Of a DNA stretch of 10,109 bases, positions 1 to 5,626 are shown piece by piece. Every line of letters begins with the position of its first letter. Position 1 is the first letter of the stretch. Location of the stretch: positions 1 through 10,109 of the forward strand of contig DAOWIC010000284.1 in the NCBI GenBank assembly GCA_030641085.1, given 5' to 3'. The notes under the pieces are model-generated. The model was given only the letters and a program-made list of their open reading frames with translations, was not told where the DNA came from and ran no database searches. A program made the translations under genes and the position numbers. This DNA is from Calditrichota bacterium (GTDB lineage Bacteria > Zixibacteria > MSB-5A5 > GN15 > FEB-12).

Positions 1-680
1 GAGACATAATTGCCGCTGGCATCTTTGATACGCACCTCGGCATCGGAGACGCCACCGCCGCCCTTGCGGCCATGGAAGATGTCGCCGAAGGCGGTGACGT
101 AGCTGTCCATACTGAGCGACTCTCCAGCCTGAAGCCAGAGATCGCCGTTGGTGTGAACCCGCCCGCGCAACTCCATCGCCGGCCCGGGAGCGATCTCGAG
201 ATCGTTTTCGTAGAAGACCGCAAACTGAAACAGCGGCACCATGGCAGCCTCAAACGATTGTGATACCTGTACCCGCCCGCGATCGGTTCGGTTAATACCG
301 GTTGAGGTGATCGTGTACGATTTGACAAAGGCGTGCAGTCCGGCCAGGGTGCCGTTGGACAGCACCTCGTGACTGGCCGGACCGTCGTCCGAAGTCGAGA
401 ACCTCAGGATACAATTGTTGAGCGTATCCTCTCCTTGGGGCAGACTCACAATATTGAGTCCGATACTGTCGTGTGATACCTGCAGATCGGCCGCGGCTAT
501 TTCCAGCCCGGCCTCGGCCGCGTAGAAGGCTCTGGTTTCCTGCAGCTCATTGCCGGCAATGGTGATTTCGTCGTCGGAGGTGGATAGCGCAGCCAGGCCG
601 ATCAGCGTCAGCATGGCTACCATTATCAGCGCAATGAGCGTGGCAAAACCGCCTTCGCTCTCGTGATAGTTTCTTTTCAC
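1..680 (-). CDS. PilX-like type IV minor prepilin, C-terminus beyond the window
   Basis: This is a membrane-anchored minor prepilin, probably part of the tip or priming complex of a type IV pilus. The visible 226 codons begin with GTG at 680, preceded by a strong GGAGGG ribosome site (688-693). The leader is 11 residues (ending SEGG), with likely prepilin-peptidase cleavage before FATLIALIMVAML. Position +5 is Ile rather than Glu, as is common in PilX-type N-termini. The hydrophobic segment runs to about residue 33 and is followed by the typical AGNELQETRAFYAAEAGLE stretch (PilX_N). Further on, residues around FAVFYENDLEIAPGP, RVHTNGDLW and AFGDIFHGRK resemble large PilX-like adhesin-type minor pilins. 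An in-frame ATG at 833 would add 51 residues; I reject it as the start because the added part looks like a decayed duplicate (see 734-833). It is last in the visible part of the operon. The exact subfamily is uncertain. Confidence 0.85.
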   Translation of the reverse strand, partial: MKRNYHESEGGFATLIALIMVAMLTLIGLAALSTSDDEITIAGNELQETRAFYAAEAGLEIAAADLQVSHDSIGLNIVSLPQGEDTLNNCILRFSTSDDGPASHEVLSNGTLAGLHAFVKSYTITSTGINRTDRGRVQVSQSFEAAMVPLFQFAVFYENDLEIAPGPAMELRGRVHTNGDLWLQAGESLSMDSYVTAFGDIFHGRKGGGGVSDAEVRIKDASGNYV

Positions 681-733
681 CGCTTTTCCCTCCACGGTTT
701 TCAGAATATTGTTGTTCGAGCACATATTTCCAT

Positions 734-833
734 TTACTCCTGCGTCGGACTTATTAAGCCCACAATAGTCAACGGCGCAGTCCCCAATCAGGGTTGCGAA
801 GCCTATTTCTGTATTGTGTGTCGTTTTAAACAT
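734..833 (-). pseudogene. Decayed PilX-like prepilin N-terminus (leader remnant)
   Basis: This lies just downstream of the second PilW-like gene, with AAGGGG placed 7 bases before an ATG at 833. It encodes an 11-residue leader ending TEIG followed by FATLI, against SEGG then FATLI in the intact PilX-like gene. His at leader position 6 and Glu at position 9 are also shared. Five of the six codons for GFATLI differ between the copies, each time synonymously, so the similarity is not a recent DNA repeat. After FATLI the frame turns hydrophilic. The +1 frame instead reads LTIVGLISPTQE and then stops at 734, which resembles LTLIGLAALSTSDDE of the intact protein. I infer an old tandem pilX-like copy broken by a frameshift. 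The alternative is a genuine 51-residue extension of the downstream PilX-like protein, since this ORF is in frame with it. Confidence 0.45.
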
Positions 834-847
834 GTGGGCGCCCCTTA

Positions 848-1672
848 CTATATGCCGACGTTCCTCATGAATACCGAGGTCGTGAAATTCCTAAGGCGAT
901 GGATCTCTTCGCCGTTTTCCCCGTACTGCGGGACATTCGAACGACCGGTGACGTCGATCATTACCTCACGAATGTTTTCGACAATGATTGGTTCGTCGAA
1001 CACCTGCCCGTTCTTCATGCGATAACTGAACTGCAGGTCGCTAATGTTTTCGGCGAACACCTGCGGTACGTGCCCCTGGGCCTGCACCATCAGCTTGGGG
1101 TGATCCGGGTCGGTCGTGTTGTCGATGAAATACTTCAGCCGTTCCATTGCCAGCACCAGCGCGTCAGCGTCGTACGAGCGGGACAGCGGCATAGTGTTGT
1201 GCTGCAAATGAAAGGCGGCCGACTGTACTTCCGTGATTTCGAACCATTCACCTTCACCCAGGCCGGCATCATAGATGAAAACCCACTGACCGTCGTAGAA
1301 GCAGGATATATCCGAGCCGCATTTCAACTCGGCCGAGGGCTGGGGCATCGGATTGGAAAGATAGGTGTCGCAGCCGGAATGATGATACAGCACGACAATC
1401 GTGTCCGGGTCGGTGTTGTAGGTCTCGAGCGCGGCCACTCCGACCGGGAGATCATATCCGGCCATCCTGATATTGCGACTGAGTTCGTCAATTGAGGCCC
1501 GGGCGTTTTGCTGTACGTCGGTAACGTCGTCCTGGATGATATAATGCTCGTGCTGAGTGATGTAAAGGCGGAATATGCCGGCGGTGACAACGCCCATCAG
1601 AACCAACGCGATGATAACCTCCAGAAAAGACACACCTCTCTGGCTCTGTAGTTTTCGTTTGAAATTGTTCAT
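848..1672 (-). CDS. PilW-like type IV minor prepilin (copy A)
   Basis: A 274-residue prepilin, inserted in the inner membrane before assembly. The leader is 13 residues ending QSQRG, with cleavage before VSFLEVIIALVLMG; Glu at mature position 5 is present. The transmembrane/stalk helix covers about residues 14-36. The segment VQQNARASIDELSRNIRMAG (about 53-72) is the conserved start of the PilW globular region. Cysteines occur in a CGSDISCF block, with another upstream, so a disulfide is plausible once exported. The C-terminal NIREVMIDVTG and the final VFMRNVG are typical of minor pseudopilins. It starts 9 bases after the PilV-like gene. The stop codon of that gene is embedded in the ribosome site (TAGGGGG), so the two are probably translationally coupled. 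It is clearly a paralogue of the gene at 2392-3225 along its full length. Confidence 0.85.
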   Translation of the reverse strand: MNNFKRKLQSQRGVSFLEVIIALVLMGVVTAGIFRLYITQHEHYIIQDDVTDVQQNARASIDELSRNIRMAGYDLPVGVAALETYNTDPDTIVVLYHHSGCDTYLSNPMPQPSAELKCGSDISCFYDGQWVFIYDAGLGEGEWFEITEVQSAAFHLQHNTMPLSRSYDADALVLAMERLKYFIDNTTDPDHPKLMVQAQGHVPQVFAENISDLQFSYRMKNGQVFDEPIIVENIREVMIDVTGRSNVPQYGENGEEIHRLRNFTTSVFMRNVGI

Positions 1673-1681
1673 AGGAGCCCC

Positions 1682-2056
1682 CTACAGAGAATCTGTTTTT
1701 ACATATGCTGTCAGCGTATTGGTTCGTTCGTGGCCTCTGATATCCGTCCAGATCGCCTCAACATCGACTCTCCGTAAATGATTGCCGCTGTTTGTGACGG
1801 TCCAGGTGGTGGCGACTCCCTGCGATGTGTCGGTCCCGCCGGAAGAGGGCGACAAGTCGGGATCGCTTCGTAACTGCTCGAGTTTCTCCTGCATTGACTG
1901 GGCGGCGATAGTAGTCTGGTTGGACCAGTCATTGCCGTCCAGGGCAACCATGGTCATGTTCAGAAGCATGAGCAACGATATGCCCATGATGATCATGGCC
2001 ACCAAAACTTCAAGCAGTGTAAGTCCTCTCTGATTTCTCATCTTACCTGCTTTCAT
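1682..2056 (-). CDS. PilV-like type IV prepilin
   Basis: A 124-residue small prepilin. I place the start at ATG 2056 rather than the longer in-frame ATG at 2101, because AGGAGGGG sits 4 bases upstream of 2056 and because this gives a normal 11-residue leader (ending RNQRG) before LTLLEVLVAMIIMG, with Glu at +5. The hydrophobic helix spans about residues 12-36. It is followed by ALDGNDWSNQTTIAAQSMQEKLEQL, similar to the region after the helix in PilV/GspI-type proteins. The rest is a short beta-rich head with TWTVTNSG and VDVEAIWTD, consistent with a minor pilin. It is first in a tight run with the PilW-like and PilX-like genes, which is the usual minor-pilin order (PilV, PilW, PilX). PilV is the best name but small prepilins are hard to tell apart. 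Confidence 0.82.
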   Translation of the reverse strand: MKAGKMRNQRGLTLLEVLVAMIIMGISLLMLLNMTMVALDGNDWSNQTTIAAQSMQEKLEQLRSDPDLSPSSGGTDTSQGVATTWTVTNSGNHLRRVDVEAIWTDIRGHERTNTLTAYVKTDSL

Positions 2057-2391
2057 GATACCCCTCCTGATATCTTCACGTGAAAATAGAGTAAATTCCA
2101 TACCGAGCGAGCAGATAAGATAGGAGAAGAATCGCCTTGTTGAGGTATAAGGTTGTTACATAGGAGATTAGGTTGCAAACTGGAATCGGATTTTGTTGTT
2201 ACAATTCGGATAAACTCAGGCGGAGGTCTAAAAAGGATTCAGTTGGTCCAATAACGTATGGGGCGCGACCCACATATTTGGCTCATTTGATTCGGCCTAT
2301 GTCAGTATGTGACATTTGATTGTCAGGCTCCCGGGAGGCATCGGGAATTCGGGAAATCGTGTCTCACGATAAGGACCAAAAGGCGTCAGTT
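2057..2391. other. Gap without genes between the pilW-like copy B and pilV-like genes
   Basis: No convincing ORF lies here. Visible elements are a small hairpin, ATCGTG-TCT-CACGAT (2356-2370), just after the copy B stop but without a T tract; a palindrome CTCCCGGGAG (2328-2337); three TGTCA/TGACA half-sites at 2300, 2310 and 2321; and a 9-base direct repeat GTTGTTACA at 2152 and 2195. The stretch is also AT-richer than its flanks. It is the likely place for the promoter of the pilV-like operon, but I could not find a convincing -35/-10 pair or a sigma-54 site on the minus strand. Confidence 0.5.
2299..2325. promoter_or_regulatory. Cluster of TGTCA half-sites upstream of pilin genes
   Basis: TGTCA at 2300-2304, TGACA at 2310-2314 and TGTCA at 2321-2325 alternate in orientation with 10- and 11-base spacing, so they lie on one face of the helix. 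The first pair forms the inverted repeat ATGTCA-N5-TGACAT. They lie about 250 bases upstream of the pilV-like start, an enhancer-like distance. PilR, the sigma-54 activator of pilin genes in Pseudomonas, recognises TGTC-containing sites, so a pilus-gene activator is a reasonable guess. However, no sigma-54 promoter was found downstream on this strand. Confidence 0.3.
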
Positions 2392-3225
2392 TCAGGCGCC
2401 AACGTTGCGCAAATAGACGCTTGTCGAGTAGCTTTGTTCGTGCAATGATCCATTATCCTGACCCACTTCCATCAGCAGGTGCGACTGCCCGGTGATCTCT
2501 ATGAGAACCTCTCGAATGTTTTGGACCAGTATCGGTTCATCCTCGACATCGCCCGTTTTCATCTGGTAGCGAAACTGCAGGTCGTTGATTTCTTCAGCGA
2601 ACACCTGGGCCGGGTGTCCGTGAAGCTGCAGCATGAGTGAGGGATGCTCCGGGTCGGTGGTGTCGTCCACGAAAAACTTGATCCGGTTGGCCACGGTCAC
2701 TAAAGCGTCGGCGCCGTATGCTTTCGACAGGCCCATCTGGCTGTAGCGAAGCTGATAGGCACCGACCTGCACCTCGCTGATCTGCATCCACTCGCCGTTG
2801 CCGCCGGCCGGATCGGTGATGTAGACCCACTGACCGAGCTGGAAACAACTGACATCACTGCCGCAGACCAGCACTGACGATGGCCCCGGCATGGGCGCCG
2901 AAAGGAAGGTCTGGCAATCAATTGATGTATAGCAGACAATTATCGTGTCGGGGTTGGTGTCGTAGGCCTCAATCGCGTCAAGTCCACCCGGTAGGTCATA
3001 ACCGGCCATCCTGATATGCCGGGTCAGGGCATCTATCGAGGCCCGTGCGTTTTGCTGCAGGTTAGTCCGCTCTTCCTGAATTATGAAGCCGGAGTGCTGC
3101 ACGATATATAACCGGAAGGTTGCTACCAGTACGACACCGACAACACCCAGCGCCACAATCATTTCGATAAAGGTAAAGCCTTGCCTGCATTTGGCGGGTC
3201 TAAACGTCTTATTTGAATTCTTCAC
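2392..3225 (-). CDS. PilW-like type IV minor prepilin (copy B)
   Basis: A 277-residue minor prepilin starting at GTG 3225, with AGGAG 9 bases upstream. An ATG at 3233 is out of frame and closes after three codons. The leader is 16 residues ending CRQG, with cleavage before FTFIEMIVALGVVG and Glu at +5. The helix covers about residues 17-39. QQNARASIDALTRHIRMAG (about 58-76) opens the PilW globular region. A CGSDVSCF block and a further Cys pair match copy A, and the end, SVYLRNVG, also matches. Identity to copy A (848-1672) is high over the whole length, so these are a duplicated pair whose heads may differ in binding partner. It leads the minus-strand pilin group, but a 335-base gap separates it from the pilV-like gene, so it may be a separate transcript. 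A segment nearly identical to its residues 56-77 reappears inside the acetolactate synthase remnant at 3767-3832. Confidence 0.85.
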   Translation of the reverse strand: MKNSNKTFRPAKCRQGFTFIEMIVALGVVGVVLVATFRLYIVQHSGFIIQEERTNLQQNARASIDALTRHIRMAGYDLPGGLDAIEAYDTNPDTIIVCYTSIDCQTFLSAPMPGPSSVLVCGSDVSCFQLGQWVYITDPAGGNGEWMQISEVQVGAYQLRYSQMGLSKAYGADALVTVANRIKFFVDDTTDPEHPSLMLQLHGHPAQVFAEEINDLQFRYQMKTGDVEDEPILVQNIREVLIEITGQSHLLMEVGQDNGSLHEQSYSTSVYLRNVGA

Positions 3226-3249
3226 GATTTCATGCTCCTGTTTAGCCTT

Positions 3250-3278
3250 ACCGTAGGGACTATGGTGCCCCGTTACAA
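3250..3278 (-). promoter_or_regulatory. Possible sigma-70 promoter of pilW-like copy B
   Basis: On the minus strand, TTGTAA (3278-3273) and TACGGT (3255-3250) are separated by 17 bases, ending about 25 bases before the GTG start. The spacing is right but the -10 box matches the consensus at only three positions, so this is a weak call. Confidence 0.28.
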
Positions 3279-3473
3279 TCGGGTGGCGAGCAATTGATGC
3301 TGGTGTCGGTTGAAAAGTCAGCCCCGCAAATGATGTCGGACCCTTCGCTGGTGAATGATCGCTACTATTGGTTTAAATCGGTTGGCGGCGGCCAAAGTTG
3401 AGGGGAACCGCCCGGCGTTTCCGGCGATTATTGATAGACAGGCAGCCACTCTCCAACTACGGGAACTAAACTC

Positions 3474-3502
3474 TTGATACCACGCGCCCCTCAGGCTATA
3501 TA
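3474..3502 (+). promoter_or_regulatory. Sigma-70-type promoter of the ALS/aldehyde dehydrogenase locus
   Basis: TTGATA (3474-3479) and TATATA (3497-3502) are separated by exactly 17 bases, both close to the consensus. Transcription would begin near 3509, giving a short leader before the ribosome site AGAAGGG and the ATG at 3539. It probably now drives the aldehyde dehydrogenase, as the gene it directly precedes is broken. Confidence 0.7.
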
Positions 3503-3504
3503 TA

Positions 3505-3522
3505 GTGATTCAGGCGAATCAC
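3505..3522. promoter_or_regulatory. Operator-like palindrome GTGATTC-N4-GAATCAC
   Basis: A perfect 7-base inverted repeat with a 4-base centre spans the expected transcription start. That position is typical of a repressor operator that blocks promoter clearance. No regulator gene lies beside it. It could also act as a hairpin in the 5' leader, but the lack of a T tract argues against a terminator. Confidence 0.5.
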
Positions 3523-3538
3523 TCCAGAAGGGTCCATC

Positions 3539-3911
3539 ATGTGTATGGCATCGGAAGTATTTGTCAAAGCGCTTGAAAATGAACAGGTTGAGTACATTCT
3601 TGGCGCTCCAGGCGAGGAGAACATCGATTTTCTCGAGGCGGTTCGAAAGTCAAACATCAAGTTCATCCTGACGCGTCACGAGCAGGGAGCCGGATTTATG
3701 GCCGATATCTACGGCCGTCTGACCGGCCGGGCGGGTGTTTGTCTTTCCACTATCGGTCCCGGCGCGACCAACCTACAGCAAAACGCCCGAGCCTCGATAG
3801 ATGCCCTGACGCGGCATATCAGAATGGCCGGTGGTGATCGACTGCCCGGTGGACTACAGTGAAAACGTCAAGCTGACTAAACGATTGGGCCAGTTGGTCT
3901 GCCCGATCTGA
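3539..3911 (+). pseudogene. Acetolactate-synthase-type ThDP enzyme, middle replaced by pilW-like DNA
   Basis: The start at ATG 3539 follows AGAAGGG. Residues 1-78 are a typical N-terminal thiamine-diphosphate-binding domain of large acetolactate-synthase-type enzymes. They include FGxPGEEN-like LGAPGEENIDFLEA, the catalytic-Glu region RHEQGAGFMA, DIYGRLTGRAGV and STIGPGATNL. At GATNL the sequence switches to 66 bases of pilW-type DNA (3767-3832). It then returns, in a different frame, to the extreme C-terminus of the same enzyme family (3831-3911: PVVIDCPVDYSENVKL then LTKRLGQLVCPI and TGA). Family members are about 550 residues, so roughly 440 codons are gone. The frame read from the start ends early at 3862, giving a 107-residue chimera that would lack the FAD/middle and ThDP-pyrophosphate domains. 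No catalytic activity is expected. It is followed at once by the aldehyde dehydrogenase gene, suggesting they were co-transcribed. A real deletion/recombination or an assembly error could both explain it. Confidence 0.85.
3767..3832 (+). repeat. pilW-like fragment, 91% identical to part of copy B
   Basis: Compared with the minus-strand gene at 2392-3225 (bases 3066-3001 read in reverse), 60 of 66 bases agree by my hand alignment. All six differences are third-position and synonymous (ACT/ACC, CTG/CTA, GCA/GCC, CGG/CGA, ACC/ACG, AGG/AGA). The encoded peptide, QQNARASIDALTRHIRMAG, is therefore identical. It lies in inverted orientation to copy B. The donor was probably another pilW paralogue under protein-level selection, not this copy itself. 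Confidence 0.85.
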
Positions 3912-3946
3912 GAGAAACAATCTACTTGAAAGATATGGAGTCGAAG

Positions 3947-5371
3947 ATGGCGAAGAACTATAAGATGTACCTGGGCGGTAAGTGGGTTGACCGCAAATCA
4001 AAGATCCGCGTGGAAAGCCCCTACGACGATTCACTGGTCGCCACCGTGGCCGCCGCCTCGAAAGAGGATTACACCAAAGCGATCAGCCAGGCCGAAAAGG
4101 CGTTTAATATCACGCGCGAGTTACCGTCGTACAAGCGGGAGCAGACCTGCCTTCAGATAGCGGCCGGATTGGAAAAGAACCTTGATAAGTTCGCCCGGGC
4201 GATGTCGATGGAACTGGGCAAATCGCTCAAGGACTCACGCGGCGAGGTCGGTCGTGCGGTCGGCGTGTTTCGTGTTGCGGCCGAGGAATCCAAGCGGATC
4301 GGCGGTGAAATAATAGACCTCGACTGGAATCCGGGCGCCGAGGAGCGGATGGGTCTGATTCGCCGGTTTCCGATGGGAGTCATCGCCGGAATCTCACCGT
4401 TTAATTTCCCACTCAATTTGGTGGCGCACAAGATCGGTCCGGCTATCGCCTCCGGCAATACGATTGTTCTGAAACCGGCCACCAAGACGCCCCTGTCGGC
4501 GTTGCTGCTGGCGGAACTGATCGACAAGACCGACCACCCGAAAGGGGCGGTCTCGATCCTGCCGGGATCGTCGAAAGATTCCTCGCCGCTGCTTGAGGAT
4601 GAACGGGTCAAGCTGATTACGTTCACCGGATCGTCCGAAGTCGGCTGGTGGATAAAGAGCCATTCGGGCAAGAAACAGGTTGTGCTGGAACTGGGCGGCA
4701 ACGCCGGGGTGGCCGTGGCCGATGACGGCGATCTCGAATACGCCACCGATCGGCTGCTTTACGGCGCCTTCGCGTCGGCCGGGCAATCCTGTATATCGGT
4801 ACAGCGGATTTTCGTCCACGAGGATGTATATGACAAGTTCCTGACCATGTTCAAGCGCAAAGTCAAAACGCTCAAGGTCGGCGATCCGCTTGATCCCGAG
4901 ACCGATATCGGTACGATGGTTGACGAAAAATCGGTACAGGCCACGATGGAGACGATCAAAGATGCGGTGGCGGGAGGGGCGAAAATCCTCACCGGCGGCA
5001 AGGCGAAAGGACGGATATTTCAGCCGACCGTGTTGACCGATGTGCAGACATCGATGGATGTCTGCACCAAGGAAGCGTTTGCGCCGCTGGCGGTGGTATC
5101 GAAGTACAAAGACTTCGCCGAAGTTGTCAATGAAATCAATAACTCCGAATACGGCCTCCAGGCGGGCATTTTCACTAATCGCATGAAGGACATATTTTAC
5201 GCCTTCAAGAACATCGAGTGCGGGGGAGTGGTGGTCAACGATATCCCCACCTATCGCGCCGATCACCAGCCGTACGGCGGGATGAAAAACTCCGGACTCG
5301 GCCGCGAGGGTATCCGATATTCAATCGAGGACATGACCGAGATAAAGATACTGTCGATGAACCTCAAATAG
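3947..5371 (+). CDS. NAD(P)-dependent aldehyde dehydrogenase
   Basis: A complete 474-residue aldehyde dehydrogenase, which oxidises an aldehyde to the acid with NAD(P) in the cytoplasm. All catalytic elements are visible: the oxyanion Asn153 in SPFNFPLN, the cofactor-binding Lys176 in KPATKTP, FTGSSEVG (226-233), the general base Glu248 in ELGGNAG, and the nucleophile Cys282 in GQSCISVQR, 34 residues later as in the family. Glu376 in EAFAP replaces the more usual EVFGP, and the C-terminal PYGGMKNSGLGREG is intact. I chose ATG 3947 because GGAG lies 6 bases upstream and the family motif MYLGGKW follows; ATG 3935 and TTG 3926 are alternatives. The substrate cannot be read from sequence; it resembles lactaldehyde/semialdehyde/phosphorylated-aldehyde-type members. 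It sits between a broken acetolactate-synthase-type gene and a truncated RidA gene, and a strong terminator ends the unit. Confidence 0.92.
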   Translation: MAKNYKMYLGGKWVDRKSKIRVESPYDDSLVATVAAASKEDYTKAISQAEKAFNITRELPSYKREQTCLQIAAGLEKNLDKFARAMSMELGKSLKDSRGEVGRAVGVFRVAAEESKRIGGEIIDLDWNPGAEERMGLIRRFPMGVIAGISPFNFPLNLVAHKIGPAIASGNTIVLKPATKTPLSALLLAELIDKTDHPKGAVSILPGSSKDSSPLLEDERVKLITFTGSSEVGWWIKSHSGKKQVVLELGGNAGVAVADDGDLEYATDRLLYGAFASAGQSCISVQRIFVHEDVYDKFLTMFKRKVKTLKVGDPLDPETDIGTMVDEKSVQATMETIKDAVAGGAKILTGGKAKGRIFQPTVLTDVQTSMDVCTKEAFAPLAVVSKYKDFAEVVNEINNSEYGLQAGIFTNRMKDIFYAFKNIECGGVVVNDIPTYRADHQPYGGMKNSGLGREGIRYSIEDMTEIKILSMNLK

Positions 5372-5401
5372 TGGCGCTAATCACTGGTCCAGGCGCATTT
5401 G

Positions 5402-5434
5402 AAAGGGCGAACGATTCCGTTCGCCCTTTTTTTT
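5402..5434 (+). terminator. Rho-independent terminator after the aldehyde dehydrogenase
   Basis: A perfect 12-base stem, AAAGGGCGAACG (5402-5413) with CGTTCGCCCTTT (5418-5429), closes a 4-base ATTC loop and runs into eight T residues (5427-5434). It lies 31 bases after the stop codon. It separates the RidA fragment downstream from the aldehyde dehydrogenase transcript. Confidence 0.95.
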
Positions 5435-5473
5435 GTGGAGACATATCGCGAATTTCCATATGATTCGGACACT

Positions 5474-5611
5474 ATGAAACGAAAGAACATATCCTCAGGA
5501 TCACCCTACGAGAATGTGATCGGATTCAGCCGCGCGGTACAGGTGGGCAGTATACTTGCGATCGCCGGCACCGCACCGATCGCGCCGGAGTGCCTTATTG
5601 AGGCGGACTGA
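5474..5611 (+). pseudogene. Truncated RidA-family (YjgF/UK114) gene
   Basis: The 45-codon ORF begins MKRKNISSGSPYENVIGFS and continues RAVQVGSILAIAGTAPIAP, which is the start of a RidA-like protein. These are small cytosolic trimeric enamine/imine deaminases and relatives of about 115-130 residues. Homology ends around residue 38, and the frame then reads ECLIEAD and stops. The missing middle and C-terminal half carry the active-site Arg and Glu, so the product cannot be active. The tail is faintly like the VEIEAD end of RidA proteins, so an internal deletion rather than simple truncation is possible; this is speculative. No good ribosome site precedes the ATG, and an intrinsic terminator lies just upstream, so expression is doubtful. 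It converges with the minus-strand gene ending at 5627. Confidence 0.7.
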
Positions 5612-5626
5612 GCCGGTTCCTGTCTA

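Larger units (their letters stand above)
3226..3538. other. Divergent intergenic region between pilW-like B and the ALS remnant
   Basis: This separates the minus-strand pilin genes from the plus-strand metabolic locus. It carries a clear promoter and palindrome for the plus strand (3474-3522) and a weak promoter candidate for the minus strand. A 52-codon open frame (3246-3401) without a good start is discussed among the rejected items. Confidence 0.6.

Noticed and set aside
681..833. The 51-codon in-frame N-terminal extension of the PilX-like protein from ATG 833
   Set aside because: It would put a hydrophilic Cys-containing stretch before the pilin helix, while GTG 680 has a much better ribosome site and a normal leader length. 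It reads better as a decayed prepilin start.
899..1495. Long plus-strand open frame opposite the PilW-like copy A
   Set aside because: It is antisense to a clear prepilin gene, with no family resemblance.
2152..2203. Direct repeat GTTGTTACA (2152 and 2195) considered as a CRISPR or attachment repeat
   Set aside because: Only two 9-base copies, too short for either; at most a regulatory site.
2191..2220. Possible sigma-54 site on the minus strand (GTTTGCAA) before the pilV-like gene
   Set aside because: The GG element is missing at the correct distance upstream of GC.
3246..3401. A 52-codon plus-strand open frame (ATG at 3297 gives 34 residues, ending YYWFKSVGGGQS) with coding-like third positions
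   Set aside because: No ribosome site, no recognisable family, and it lies in a promoter region. It could be a gene remnant, but I cannot support it.
4394..5266. A 290-codon minus-strand open frame opposite the aldehyde dehydrogenase
   Set aside because: It is antisense to a complete enzyme gene and Arg/His-rich in the manner of shadow frames.
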